This document shows positions 55,169 through 64,000 of a stretch of 64,000 nucleotides of DNA, piece by piece. The translations under genes were made by a program, and so were the position numbers. The stretch lies in assembly GCA_014379405.1 (NCBI GenBank), contig JACMLU010000010.1:1-64000 (forward strand). Reading direction: 5' to 3'. The notes under the pieces were generated by a model. That model did not search any database and had not been told where the DNA came from. It saw only the letters and a list, made by a program, of their open reading frames with translations. The number at the start of each line of letters is the position of its first letter. Within the stretch, counting starts at the first letter, position 1. This stretch comes from Flavobacterium sp. (GTDB lineage: Bacteria > Bacteroidota > Bacteroidia > Flavobacteriales > Flavobacteriaceae).

Positions 55169-56560
55169 ATGAAAATTACAAAAATTTGTTGCATTGGGGC
55201 AGGATATGTTGGAGGCCCTACTATGGCTATTATTGCACAGAAATGTCCCCATATTCAAGTCACCGTGGTCGATTTGAATTCCGAACGAATAGCAGCTTGG
55301 AATGATGCAGACGTGAACAATATTCCTATTTATGAGCCTGGTTTAAGCGAAGTAGTTGCCGAAGCTAGGGGAAGAAACCTGTTTTTTTCTACCGATGTGG
55401 ACAAAGCCATAGACGAAGCCCAAATTATTTTTATATCGGTCAACACGCCCACTAAAACCTATGGTAAAGGAAAAGGAATGGCTGCCGATTTGAAATACAT
55501 TGAATTATGCTCCAGACAAATTGCCAAAATTGCCAAAGACAATAAAATTGTGGTAGAGAAATCGACTTTACCAGTTCGTACTGCCGAGGCCATCAAAAGC
55601 ATTTTGGACAATACCGGAAACGGCGTGCAGTTCCAAATTCTTTCCAATCCAGAGTTTTTGGCCGAAGGAACAGCCGTTGAAGACTTGTTGCATCCAGATC
55701 GAATTTTGATTGGAGGAGATGAAACTGTCGAAGGACAAAAAGCTATTCAAGCCCTCGTGGATGTTTATTCGAATTGGGTTGCACTCGGAAAAATATTGAC
55801 CACCAATGTATGGTCTTCGGAGTTGTCGAAATTGACAGCCAATGCTTTTTTGGCGCAAAGAATCTCTTCGATAAATGCCTTGTCCGAACTTTGCGAGAAA
55901 ACGGGTGCCAATATCAACGAAGTGGCCAAAGCTATCGGGATGGACAGTCGGATAGGGCCAAAATTCCTCAAAGCGTCCGTTGGTTTTGGAGGTTCTTGTT
56001 TTCAAAAAGATATCTTAAATTTGGTTTACATCGCCAAATCCTACGGATTAGAAGCAGTAGCTGATTATTGGGAGCAGGTGATCATCATGAATGACCACCA
56101 GAAAAAGCGGTTTTCCAACAGCATCGTCCAAACCCTTTACAACACTGTGGCCGACAAGAAAATTACGTTTTTGGGATGGGCCTTCAAAAAAGACACGAAC
56201 GACACCAGGGAATCGGCTGCCATTTATGTGGCTAATGATTTGATTGGTGAGCAGGCCAAAATTGCCGTGTATGATCCCAAGGTTTCCCATAAAAAAGTAT
56301 GGGCCGATTTGGATTATTTGGAAACCCGATCTTCCGAAAAAAATGGGGAAGGCATTCAATCCTTTGATAATCCTTATGAAGCCTGCCAAAATGCCCATGC
56401 CATAGCCATACTCACCGAATGGGATGAATTTACCCATTACGACTGGCAAAAAATATATGATGGAATGCAAAAACCAGCTTTTGTTTTTGATGGAAGAAAT
56501 ATATTGAATAGTACGGATTTAAAAGCTATCGGATTTGTTTATCACGCCATTGGTTCGTAA
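55169..56560 (+). CDS. ugd: UDP-glucose 6-dehydrogenase (eukaryote-like form)
   Basis: Ugd oxidises UDP-glucose to UDP-glucuronate using NAD. The 463-residue length and wording ([60 protein letters not shown]) match the longer UGDH type known from animals and also found in Flavobacteria. The catalytic cysteine is in [10 protein letters not shown] (C277). It lies between the epimerase and a second nucleotide-sugar dehydrogenase and provides an acidic sugar for the polymer. Confidence 0.95.
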   Translation: MKITKICCIGAGYVGGPTMAIIAQKCPHIQVTVVDLNSERIAAWNDADVNNIPIYEPGLSEVVAEARGRNLFFSTDVDKAIDEAQIIFISVNTPTKTYGKGKGMAADLKYIELCSRQIAKIAKDNKIVVEKSTLPVRTAEAIKSILDNTGNGVQFQILSNPEFLAEGTAVEDLLHPDRILIGGDETVEGQKAIQALVDVYSNWVALGKILTTNVWSSELSKLTANAFLAQRISSINALSELCEKTGANINEVAKAIGMDSRIGPKFLKASVGFGGSCFQKDILNLVYIAKSYGLEAVADYWEQVIIMNDHQKKRFSNSIVQTLYNTVADKKITFLGWAFKKDTNDTRESAAIYVANDLIGEQAKIAVYDPKVSHKKVWADLDYLETRSSEKNGEGIQSFDNPYEACQNAHAIAILTEWDEFTHYDWQKIYDGMQKPAFVFDGRNILNSTDLKAIGFVYHAIGS

Positions 56561-56573
56561 TTAGGATTGTTGA

Positions 56574-56630
56574 TTCTCGATACTTCACAATGATTTACTG
56601 TCGTTAATCTTTGTTCAACTCGAACTGATG
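56574..56630. repeat. Right half of a four-way-junction repeat
   Basis: TTCTCGATAC (right arm of hairpin 2) is followed by a hairpin 3 with ACAA-T-GATT / AATC-T-TTGT (56587-56595, 56606-56614) and then ACTCGAACTGATG (56618-56630), the right outer arm. The left half is missing. It lies between ugd and the next dehydrogenase. Confidence 0.7.
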
Positions 56631-56695
56631 TAATTTTATATAAAAATGAATACAAATCTAGTTTTCAAAATTGAAAACTAAAACACTCTAAAAAA

Positions 56696-57979
56696 TTGGA
56701 TGCAGACATAAAAATTGCTGTAATAGGATTGGGATATGTAGGTTTACCCTTGGCACGATTGTTTGCTACCCAATATTCTGTAGTTGGATTTGATATTAAT
56801 CAATCCAGAATTATGGAATTAAAAAAGGGTAATGACAGTACACTCGAGATTGATTCAGCCACATTACGAGGTGTATTGCTTGATGCTCCTACGAATGATA
56901 TTGGTTTGTATTGTACTTCTAGTCTTTCAGCAATTGCGGATTGTAATTATTATATAGTAACCGTTCCTACTCCGGTGGATAAAAACAATCGTCCAGACTT
57001 AACCCCTTTATACAAATCCAGCGAAACTGTCGGCAAAGTATTGAAAAAAGGAGACATCGTTATTTATGAGTCTACCGTTTATCCCGGGGTAACCGAGGAG
57101 GAATGTGTGCCGGTTTTGGAAAAAATTTCGGGACTGCGATTCAATGTCGATTTCTTTGCCGGATATTCTCCCGAAAGAATCAATCCCGGTGACAAGGAAC
57201 ATACGGTGGACAAGATTTTGAAAGTTACTTCGGGATCTACACCAGAAATTGGACAAAAAGTAAATCAATTGTATCAATCGGTCATTATAGCTGGAACTTA
57301 TCTGGCTCCTTCGATAAAAGTGGCTGAGGCCGCCAAGGTAATCGAGAATTCGCAACGCGACATCAATATAGCTTTTGTCAACGAATTGGCCAAGATATTC
57401 AACATCTTGGAAATAGATACCCATGCCGTTTTGGAAGCTGCTGGCACCAAATGGAATTTTCTTCCCTTCAAGCCAGGCTTGGTTGGAGGTCATTGCATAG
57501 GAGTTGATCCGTATTATTTGGCTCAAAAAGCACAAGAAAAAGGCTATCATCCCGAAATAATATTGGCAGGGCGTCGTTTGAACGACAGCATGGGAGACTA
57601 TGTCGCCTCGCAAGTGGTTAAACTAATGATAAAAAAAGGAATTACTATCAACGGTGCAGGTCTTTTGATGCTGGGCATTACTTTCAAGGAAAATTGTCCC
57701 GATGTGCGAAACACCAAAATCGTTGACGTAATCACGGCATTAGAAGATTATGGCATTACTGTCAGCTTATTCGATCCTTGGGCAAAACCTGCTGAAGTCT
57801 TGCATGAATATGGACTAAACGCCAGTATAGTATGTCCAACAACTACTTTCGACGCCATAGTTTTGGGTGTAGCACACCAAGAATTCCTGGAGTTGGATTT
57901 CCATTCCATTAGAAAAGAAAATAGTATTGTCTATGATGTGAAAGGGGTTTTGGGAGATGTGGCTGATGGGAGGCTTTGA
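56696..57979 (+). CDS. Nucleotide-sugar dehydrogenase (TviB/WbpO/WbpA type, TTG start)
   Basis: This 427-residue enzyme oxidises the C6 hydroxyl of a UDP-N-acetylhexosamine, probably UDP-GalNAc or UDP-GlcNAc. It has [18 protein letters not shown] at the N-terminus, [31 protein letters not shown] and the catalytic cysteine in [12 protein letters not shown] (C267), then [16 protein letters not shown]. The only possible start is TTG at 56696, because the frame has a stop at 56672 and no ATG before residue 39. It is a second dehydrogenase next to ugd, so the polymer probably has two kinds of uronic acid. Confidence 0.92.
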   Translation: MDADIKIAVIGLGYVGLPLARLFATQYSVVGFDINQSRIMELKKGNDSTLEIDSATLRGVLLDAPTNDIGLYCTSSLSAIADCNYYIVTVPTPVDKNNRPDLTPLYKSSETVGKVLKKGDIVIYESTVYPGVTEEECVPVLEKISGLRFNVDFFAGYSPERINPGDKEHTVDKILKVTSGSTPEIGQKVNQLYQSVIIAGTYLAPSIKVAEAAKVIENSQRDINIAFVNELAKIFNILEIDTHAVLEAAGTKWNFLPFKPGLVGGHCIGVDPYYLAQKAQEKGYHPEIILAGRRLNDSMGDYVASQVVKLMIKKGITINGAGLLMLGITFKENCPDVRNTKIVDVITALEDYGITVSLFDPWAKPAEVLHEYGLNASIVCPTTTFDAIVLGVAHQEFLELDFHSIRKENSIVYDVKGVLGDVADGRL

Positions 57980-58043
57980 GTTTTCAGTGTTCAGTAATCA
58001 GTGTTCAGTTGGCAGATTTAAGGTTGCAGAATTAAGAATAGAA

Positions 58044-58120
58044 AGTAAAGAATCAAGAATCAAGAGTAAAGAATCAAGAGTAAAGAATCAAGATTAAAGA
58101 ATCAATAGTAAAGAATAAAG
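58044..58120. repeat. 14-base tandem array (AGTAAAGAATCAAG)
   Basis: About five 14-base units run from 58044 to 58120, three of them identical, with a 7-base partial unit after the first. The unit belongs to the same family as the array at 44223-44264. It ends 13 bases before the rmlB ATG and is preceded by CAGTGTTCAGTAATCAGTGT repeats (57985-58010). Confidence 0.85.
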
Positions 58121-58132
58121 AAAACTATCGGA

Positions 58133-59179
58133 ATGAAAAAAATACTTATTACAGGTGGAGCGGGGTTTATCGGATCCCATGTCGTTAGACGTTTTGTGCA
58201 AAAATATCCAGAATACCAAATCTTTAATTTGGATGCACTTACTTATGCGGGAAATTTGGAGAATATCACTGATATTGAAAATGAACCCAATTATGTTTTT
58301 ATCAAAGGAGATATCACAGATGAGCGATTTATTGCCGAACTGTTTCAAGAGTACCAATTTGACGGAGTCATTCATTTGGCTGCCGAATCGCACGTAGATC
58401 GTTCTATAGAAGATCCGATGGCCTTTGTGAAAACCAACGTAATCGGTACGGTGAATTTGCTTAATGCAGCAAGAAAACAATGGGCAAATGCGGGCGAAGG
58501 CAAACGTTTTTATCATGTGAGCACCGATGAGGTATATGGTTCGTTGGGAGCTGAAGGCTTGTTTACGGAAACCACTCCTTATGACCCGAATTCCCCTTAT
58601 TCGGCTTCGAAAGCAAGTTCTGACCACTTTGTGAGAGCCTATGGAGAAACGTATGAATTGCCATATGTGCTTACCAATTGTTCCAATAATTATGGGCCTA
58701 ACCATTTTCCGGAAAAATTAATTCCATTATTCATCAATAACATCATCAATAACAAACCGTTGCCAGTTTACGGAGACGGAAATTACACTCGCGATTGGCT
58801 ATTCGTAAAAGATCATGCTGTGGCCATTGATTTGGTTTTTCACCAAGGCAAGAACCACGAAACCTATAACATTGGTGGATTTAATGAATGGAAAAATATT
58901 GATTTGGTTAAGGTTTTATGCCAAATTATGGACACGAAATTGGGAAGGGAAGCTGGAGAATCGGAAAAACTGATCACTTACGTGAAAGACAGACCGGGAC
59001 ACGATTTACGTTACGCCATTGATGCCAACAAAATAAATAAAGAATTGGGATGGAAGCCATCAGTTACTTTTGAGCAAGGTCTGGAAATCACCATAGATTG
59101 GTACTTAAGCAACCAGGAATGGTTGAACAGTGTGACATCTGGAGCCTATGAGATGTATTATGAGAAGATGTATTCTTAG
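58133..59179 (+). CDS. rmlB: dTDP-glucose 4,6-dehydratase
   Basis: RmlB makes dTDP-4-keto-6-deoxyglucose, the branch point to rhamnose and several amino sugars. The 348-residue product has KILITGGAGFIGSHVVRRF, HLAAESHVDRSI, STDEVYG with the catalytic Asp-Glu pair, YSASK (Y156, K160) and NCSNNYGPNHFPEKLIP. rmlA, rmlC and rmlD are not in the window, so either they lie beyond the right edge or elsewhere, or the product feeds another deoxysugar. Confidence 0.94.
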   Translation: MKKILITGGAGFIGSHVVRRFVQKYPEYQIFNLDALTYAGNLENITDIENEPNYVFIKGDITDERFIAELFQEYQFDGVIHLAAESHVDRSIEDPMAFVKTNVIGTVNLLNAARKQWANAGEGKRFYHVSTDEVYGSLGAEGLFTETTPYDPNSPYSASKASSDHFVRAYGETYELPYVLTNCSNNYGPNHFPEKLIPLFINNIINNKPLPVYGDGNYTRDWLFVKDHAVAIDLVFHQGKNHETYNIGGFNEWKNIDLVKVLCQIMDTKLGREAGESEKLITYVKDRPGHDLRYAIDANKINKELGWKPSVTFEQGLEITIDWYLSNQEWLNSVTSGAYEMYYEKMYS

Positions 59180-59305
59180 AAAAGTTGTCAGTTATCAGTT
59201 GTCCGTTGTCCGTTGAAATGCATAATAGTTAATTGAAGACTAAACGGTAAAAGTAAATTTAAGTTATTTCAGAATAGATATTCCATCGTTTTAAAAAGTC
59301 AATTA

Positions 59306-59333
59306 CCGAGAACAGAAAACCGAGAACAGAAAA
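59306..59333. repeat. Two 14-base tandem copies (CCGAGAACAGAAAA)
   Basis: Two perfect units occur at 59306-59319 and 59320-59333, just before the UpxY-type gene. A separate short repeat GTTGTCCGTTGTCCGTTG lies near 59200. Confidence 0.75.
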
Positions 59334-59344
59334 TACATGAAATT

Positions 59345-59815
59345 ATGAATTGGTATGTAGTGTACACCAAGCCCAAATGGGAGAAAAAAGTGGCGGATAG
59401 ATTGAATGAAATTGGGGTGGTAACTTATTGTCCGTTGGTTAAAAAGAGCAGCCAGTGGTCGGATAGGAAGAAAATAATAAGCGTTCCCTTGTTCAATTCC
59501 TATATTTTTGTCCAGATTGAAGAAAAGAATCGCAACAGGGTTTTTGAAATTCCGGGGGCTGTTCGTTATTTGTTTTGGTTGGGTAAACCTGCAACTGTCA
59601 GGAATTCCGAAATCGAGACTATTCAGAATTGGTTATCGGCACCAGCCACTTACGAAGTTACCTTGGATCAATGGAAAAAGGGGGATAAAATCGTGTTGGA
59701 ATCCGGTCCGTTCATCAGTCAATCAGCCGTTATTCAGGAAGTAAAGCAGAATCATTATATTTTGATATTGGAATCTTTGGGATGTGTACTAAGAGTGGAT
59801 AAAAAGGAGAATTAA
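59345..59815 (+). CDS. UpxY/RfaH-type NusG-like antiterminator
   Basis: The 156-residue protein starts NWYVVYTKPKWEKKVADRLN, a NusG N-terminal domain with the W-Y-V-x-Y/R pattern, followed by YCPLVKKSSQWSDRKKI, SYIFVQIEEKNR and a diverged C-terminal domain (residues 105-156) in which the KOW part is weakly conserved. In Bacteroides, UpxY proteins prevent premature termination in the leader of their own capsule operon. Here it is followed by a 373-base gap and a large export operon, which fits control of that operon. The housekeeping nusG is at 1835. Confidence 0.87.
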   Translation: MNWYVVYTKPKWEKKVADRLNEIGVVTYCPLVKKSSQWSDRKKIISVPLFNSYIFVQIEEKNRNRVFEIPGAVRYLFWLGKPATVRNSEIETIQNWLSAPATYEVTLDQWKKGDKIVLESGPFISQSAVIQEVKQNHYILILESLGCVLRVDKKEN

Positions 59816-59980
59816 TTTTTTTTATTAAAAAATTTATATTTATTTAAAACAATTAATTTCGATTTTTGCCTGTAAGTAATTCGTTTCTAGTTTGATAGTA
59901 TTGGAGAATTGGAGTTGATTCATAAATTTAGGATTGTGATATTTTGTAAGTAAAAGATGTATGATACTTTTTATTTATCT

Positions 59981-59988
59981 TAAATTTG
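59981..59988 (+). promoter_or_regulatory. Putative -7 promoter element of the third export operon
   Basis: TAAATTTG matches TAnnTTTG, about 200 bases before the ATG at 60189, implying a long leader. No -33 TTG occurs at the normal distance. Confidence 0.4.
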
Positions 59989-60005
59989 TAGCCGTTTAGA
60001 TCCTA

Positions 60006-60042
60006 GGTGATCCTGTTTTGGGAGTCACCACGGCGAAGCCGT
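60006..60042 (+). promoter_or_regulatory. Two adjacent hairpins in a long leader behind the antiterminator gene
   Basis: GGTGA (60006-60010) pairs with TCACC (60025-60029), and directly next to it ACGGC pairs with GCCGT around GAA (60030-60042). No T-run follows at once. They could be the target of the UpxY-type protein encoded upstream, but this is inference. Nothing else stands out in 59816-60188. Confidence 0.4.
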
Positions 60043-60188
60043 TGAATAGCAGAAAAATTTCATTATTTTTGGACGCAAAATCCTTGGTAATTTCATTTTA
60101 TCAACCTAATTCTGGTTAGTTCAAAAGGAATTATTTAATAGCAAAAACAGTCTGAGAGATACTGTTAAAAAAAATATAAAATAGCATT

Positions 60189-62609
60189 ATGAGAAAAATA
60201 GTTACAGTCCTATTATTGTTGTTTGTCTTTTTTCAATCGGGTACCATACTGGCCCAAGATTTATTGAAAGGTTCTGATTTGAGTACAGTGAAAGTCGATT
60301 ATTTGTCGGATACTGAAATTGCCAAAATAAAAGCACAATTACAAGCCAACAATACGACCATAGAACAAGTGGAGCCGATGGCTTTGGCCAAAGGAATGTC
60401 AGCCACTGAGTTTGCCAAATTGAAAGCACGACTGGGAGCAATATCAAATGCGAAAGTAATTACGAACAAGGACAATTTTGACGGGAATGAGGAAGAATTG
60501 GGGAGAAAACAAGAAAAAATCGTCAACAAGAAAGTAAAAGACACTTTAAATTCTTTAGTTTTTGGTTCGGAATTGTTTGATAATCCCACCCTGAATTTTG
60601 AACCCAGTTCGAAATTGGCTACTCCAGTAAATTATATTTTGGGACCCGGTGATGAATTGCAAGTCAGTGTTTATGGTGTGCAAGAATTTAATGCCAGTGT
60701 TCCAGTTTCAGTCGAAGGGAAAGTTAATATTCAATATGTGGGACAAATTTCGGTGTCAGGAATGACGATTGAAGCGGCTACCCAAAAAATAAAAGGCGCA
60801 ATTGGTAGGGTATACAGCACCGTGAGATCGGGGCAATCGCAAGTAGGAGTTAGCTTGAGCCGTATCAGAACCATAAAAATTACTTTAATCGGCAGTAAAC
60901 AGCCGGGTAACTATTCTGTTTCTTCCTTGGCTACGGTTTACAATGCCTTATTTTTAGGTGGAGGTCCCGGAAAAAACGGAAGTTACAGGAACATCGAGTT
61001 GTTGAGGGACAACAAAGTGTACAAGAATATAGATATTTACAAGTTTTTAGTTAATGGCAACCAATCGGACAATGTTGGGTTGAAAGACAATGACGTAATC
61101 CGTATTCCAGCTTACACCCAAAGAGTCACTGTTGAAGGACAGGTAAAACGTCCGGGTATTTTTGAGATGAAACAAGGAGAAACCTTCAAGGATTTATTGT
61201 CTTTTGCTTCGGGATTCAACGAGTTTGCCTACACCTCTTCGGTAAATGTATTGCAGAAAACCGACAAGGAGTTCAAAGTAAAGGATATTAAAACTGCAGA
61301 ATTCGGTAGTTACAAACCACTTGCAGGAGATGTGTTTAGGGTTTCGAAGATTTTGAATCGTTTTGAAAATCGTATTAAAATTGAAGGAGCTGTTTTTAGG
61401 CCAGACACTTATTCCTTTTACGAAGGTATGCGAATTTCTGACCTGATTGCACAAGCCGATGGATTGAAAGAAGATGCTTATACCAATAGAGCTACCATTG
61501 TTCGATTAAAATCCGACTTGACAACCGAAGCCGTCAATGTAAATTTATCTAAAGCCTTGGCAGGTGATGCAGCAGCCGATATCAGTTTGCGTAAAGAGGA
61601 TGTCGTAACCGTATATTCCATTTTAGATTTTAGGGAGGAATACAAAATAACCATTGACGGCGAAATCAAGAAACCTGGAGTTTATGACTATCAAGACAAC
61701 TTGACCCTGAACGATTTGTTGATACAGGCCGGTGGATTGACAGGTTCAGCCTCTAAAAGGGTTGAAGTGGCTCGAATGATAAAATCGGATGAAGTTAATG
61801 ATGCCAATCCCAATAGAGTGCAATTGTTCAATCTAGAGATTACGGCTGGGAATAATGAGCAAATCAAAAACTTTACTTTGGAACCTTTTGATGTGGTGAA
61901 TATTCGCAGGATGGCTGTTTATGAAAAGCCGGAAATGGTTATTGTCAGCGGAGCGGTAAATTATACGGGAAAATATGTTTTGGCCAACAAGAAAGAAAAA
62001 ATATTTGATGTTATCCAAAGAGCGGGAGGTTTGACCGCAGTGGCTAATCTAGATGGTGTAAAAATCAAGCGTCCCATACAGGCCAAGCAGATTGAGGAAT
62101 TGGAAAATGTGGATTTGAACTTGGGTAAAAAGGATAGTATTCAAAAAAAATTGACCAAAAAATTAAAAGAAGAATTAAAGTATGCCACCATTCCTGTCGA
62201 TTGGAGAAAAATAGTTAAAAACCCGGAAGACAAAACTAATGTCACCTTGTTTCCAGGTGACGAGATTGAAGTTTCCATTTACAATGAAAGCGTAAAAGTA
62301 ACGGGTAATGTACTCTTGACTTCCGAGATTCCTTATAATAAAGGCAAAGGATTTGGTTATTATTTGGACGCTGTTGGAGGAACAGATGCCAAGGGTTGGA
62401 AGAAAAAAGCTTATATCATCTATCCGAACGGTAAAGCCGCCGTTTCAAGTTCTTTCTTTTTCATACGATCCTATCCGAAGGTATTGCCGGGTTCCCAGAT
62501 CGTGGTTCCCGAGAAACCGGAAACTAAAAAAATGAGTACTGGAGAATGGGTTAGTATCGGTAGCGTTATTACTAGTTTAGCTTTGTTAATTGTTACTGCT
62601 TTTAAGTAA
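60189..62609 (+). CDS. Large polysaccharide export protein with SLBB domains (Wza-like), copy 3
   Basis: The 806-residue protein has a signal peptide cleaved after ILAQ and no lipobox. A polysaccharide export domain begins near residue 150 (YILGPGDELQVSVYGVQEF), followed by several SLBB domains, for example IKITLIGSKQPGNYSVSS, RVTVEGQVKRPGIFEMKQG, RIKIEGAVFRPDTYSFYEG, KITIDGEIKKPGVYDYQDN, MVIVSGAVNYTGKYVLAN and VKVTGNVLLTSEIPYNKG. The C-terminus is hydrophobic (WVSIGSVITSLALLIVTAF). It is much longer than copies 1 and 2 and pairs with a Wzz without kinase. Confidence 0.93.
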   Translation: MRKIVTVLLLLFVFFQSGTILAQDLLKGSDLSTVKVDYLSDTEIAKIKAQLQANNTTIEQVEPMALAKGMSATEFAKLKARLGAISNAKVITNKDNFDGNEEELGRKQEKIVNKKVKDTLNSLVFGSELFDNPTLNFEPSSKLATPVNYILGPGDELQVSVYGVQEFNASVPVSVEGKVNIQYVGQISVSGMTIEAATQKIKGAIGRVYSTVRSGQSQVGVSLSRIRTIKITLIGSKQPGNYSVSSLATVYNALFLGGGPGKNGSYRNIELLRDNKVYKNIDIYKFLVNGNQSDNVGLKDNDVIRIPAYTQRVTVEGQVKRPGIFEMKQGETFKDLLSFASGFNEFAYTSSVNVLQKTDKEFKVKDIKTAEFGSYKPLAGDVFRVSKILNRFENRIKIEGAVFRPDTYSFYEGMRISDLIAQADGLKEDAYTNRATIVRLKSDLTTEAVNVNLSKALAGDAAADISLRKEDVVTVYSILDFREEYKITIDGEIKKPGVYDYQDNLTLNDLLIQAGGLTGSASKRVEVARMIKSDEVNDANPNRVQLFNLEITAGNNEQIKNFTLEPFDVVNIRRMAVYEKPEMVIVSGAVNYTGKYVLANKKEKIFDVIQRAGGLTAVANLDGVKIKRPIQAKQIEELENVDLNLGKKDSIQKKLTKKLKEELKYATIPVDWRKIVKNPEDKTNVTLFPGDEIEVSIYNESVKVTGNVLLTSEIPYNKGKGFGYYLDAVGGTDAKGWKKKAYIIYPNGKAAVSSSFFFIRSYPKVLPGSQIVVPEKPETKKMSTGEWVSIGSVITSLALLIVTAFK

Positions 62610-62720
62610 ACATAGAAAATAGAGAATAGAGTAAAGAATAGAGACGGCTGATTTCAGAGAGCAGAGAATAGATTCTGGAATTCGTGTTGACACTGATACA
62701 TATTAGAATAAACAAATAAA

Positions 62721-63782
62721 ATGGCAAACGAGAAAAAGTCAGACGACGAAATATCTTTAAAAGAATTGATAGAAAAAGGAAAAGAATGGTTTTCTTATCT
62801 GCTATCGCAATGGAAAATTATTGTGTTGGCAGGATTCATTGGAGCAGTTTTAGGATTAACTTATTCTATTCTGAAAAAACCAGTTTACACCGCAACTTTG
62901 TCTTTTGCTTTAGAAGACGAAAAAAGTGGTGGAGGTGGTTTAGGCAGTGCCTTAGGTTTGGCGAGTTCTTTTGGATTTGATTTAGGAGGAGGAGGAGGAA
63001 ATATTTTTTCGGGTTCTAATTTAACCCAGTTGTTCAAATCCCGCAAAATGGTGGAACAAACGTTATTGACTCCTGTTGAAGTAAATGCAAAGACCATTTC
63101 TTTGGCAGAAATGTATATTCAGGATGCAAAATGGCGAGAAGGCTGGGAAAAAAATCCTAAGTTTAAAGACATTCAATTTTTGCCGAATCCTAATCGGAAT
63201 TATTTCACTCGAGTACATGATAGTATTTTTGGGGTGATTTATAATAATTTATCTAAATCCTTGGCCGTTGGACAGAAAGATAAAAAAACAGACATAATAA
63301 GCATTGATGTTTCCTCAACCAATGAATTGTTTTCAAAATATTTTTGTGAAGCATTGGCCCGACAAGTGGGGCAATTTTATGTTGCGACCAAAACCAAAAA
63401 AGCAAGAGCCAACATGGCTATTTTGCAAAAACAGACTGACTCCATTCGTGGTGAATTGAATGGCGCAATTACTGGTGTTGCCGTCGCCAATGACAATACC
63501 TTTAATTTGAATCCAGCCCTTAATGTGCGTCGTGCGCCTTCGGCAAGACGACAAGTCGATGTTCAGGCCAATACAGCCATATTGACTGAATTGGTAAAAC
63601 AAACTGAACTAGCCAAAGTGACTTTACGAAAAGAAACTCCCTTGATTCAAGTGATTGACAGGCCTATATTGCCTTTGGCGAAAGAGCGATTTGGGAAGGC
63701 AAAAGGGATAGTCTTAGGCAGTTTTTTGGCAAGTTTTTTAGTAGTGTTGGGACTCCTTGGGAGACGAATGTTTAAAGAGTGA
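62721..63782 (+). CDS. wzz: Wzz-type chain-length determinant without kinase domain
   Basis: The 353-residue inner-membrane protein has ISLKELIEKGKEWFSYLLSQWKIIVLAGFIGAVLGLTYS near the N-terminus (first membrane helix about residues 33-50), YTATLSFALEDEKSGGGG, a Gly-rich low-complexity stretch near residues 70-100, a periplasmic helical region and a second helix at the end (IVLGSFLASFLVVLGLLG). No Walker motif is present. It follows the large SLBB protein after 111 bases that contain ATAGAGAATAGAG-type repeats. Together they form a third export system. Confidence 0.9.
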   Translation: MANEKKSDDEISLKELIEKGKEWFSYLLSQWKIIVLAGFIGAVLGLTYSILKKPVYTATLSFALEDEKSGGGGLGSALGLASSFGFDLGGGGGNIFSGSNLTQLFKSRKMVEQTLLTPVEVNAKTISLAEMYIQDAKWREGWEKNPKFKDIQFLPNPNRNYFTRVHDSIFGVIYNNLSKSLAVGQKDKKTDIISIDVSSTNELFSKYFCEALARQVGQFYVATKTKKARANMAILQKQTDSIRGELNGAITGVAVANDNTFNLNPALNVRRAPSARRQVDVQANTAILTELVKQTELAKVTLRKETPLIQVIDRPILPLAKERFGKAKGIVLGSFLASFLVVLGLLGRRMFKE

Positions 63783-63937
63783 TTTGGGAGGTAACAGTAT
63801 TTGTTTTTTTAAATGTATTTATTGGATTACTTTATATCTCAGCAACTTATATTCGCATCATTTTAGTGGCGAAAAAGCGCTATTAAGTTTGTAGGCATAC
63901 AGTCTACTCAAAAAAAAAATTAAACTAACGAAGTAAA

Positions 63938-64000
63938 ATGTCAACTTCCAGGCTTATAGCTAAAAACACTGCTTTTCTTTATGTAAGAATGTTATTGACC
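63938..64000 (+). CDS. Start of a second flippase gene (cut by the window edge)
   Basis: An ATG at 63938 opens a frame to the window end (21 codons) reading STSRLIAKNTAFLYVRMLLT. The NTAFLYVRMLLT part resembles NTGFLYAKMGIT of the flippase at 30077, so this is probably another Wzx-like oligosaccharide flippase. The A-rich sequence before it fits a normal start of this lineage. Confidence 0.65.
   Translation, partial: MSTSRLIAKNTAFLYVRMLLT

Noticed and set aside
55117..55305. Short open frame overlapping the ugd start
   Set aside because: It overlaps ugd in another frame and starts within a palindromic repeat, with no protein-like wording.

Overview
The window looks like a chromosomal segment of a Flavobacterium or close Flavobacteriaceae relative (Bacteroidota). 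Supporting signs are the AT-rich sequence, the near absence of Shine-Dalgarno motifs, repeated TAnnTTTG-type -7 promoter elements, a DUF3467 gene directly behind rpoC, a eukaryote-like UDP-glucose dehydrogenase, an UpxY-type NusG paralogue, and many short dispersed palindromic and tandem repeats between genes.

Positions 1-22600 are mainly housekeeping. tRNA-Tyr, tRNA-Thr, tuf and tRNA-Trp lead into secE-nusG-rplK-rplA-rplJ-rplL-rpoB-rpoC-DUF3467, with a strong hairpin between rplL and rpoB. Next come a small secreted protein of unknown role, prfC (minus strand), eno, gltA, a RelE/ParE-type toxin-antitoxin pair, two guanidino-group hydrolases (a DDAH/arginine deiminase-like protein and CtlX) and a small CoA-binding protein.

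Positions 22600-23479 are a long non-coding stretch with a mosaic repeat and a possible leader. From 23480 to the right edge almost everything serves surface polysaccharide synthesis. Part 1 (23480-46000) has GDP-L-fucose genes (fcl, gmd, plus a remnant of a second gmd), an O-acylation module (MBOAT, SGNH, acyltransferase-3), a flippase, a fucosyltransferase-like protein, two paralogous GT-D-like proteins, a putative polymerase, several GT2/GT4/GT26 transferases, an aminotransferase/acetyltransferase pair for an amino sugar, and the initiating polyprenyl-phosphate sugar transferase. Part 2 (45950-54061) has two separate pairs of outer-membrane export lipoprotein plus Wzc tyrosine autokinase, split by recR and repeat-rich DNA. 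Part 3 (54089-64000) makes uronic acid and deoxysugar precursors (UDP-GlcNAc 4-epimerase, Ugd, TviB/WbpO-like dehydrogenase, RmlB). It then has an UpxY antiterminator, a large SLBB export protein, a Wzz without kinase domain, and the start of a second flippase, so a second polysaccharide locus appears to begin here.

The most unusual non-coding signal is a repeat that folds into a nearly perfect four-way junction. It occurs at 49299-49425 and 50276-50398, with a half copy at 56574-56630. The outer stem and central hairpin are conserved, while the two lateral hairpins differ in sequence but keep their pairing. A second repeat family (22607-22904 and 50248-50592) has terminal inverted repeats of the type ACCCGTTGGGTG and a 35-base identical core. 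All functional calls are from reading the sequence; no database search was run.
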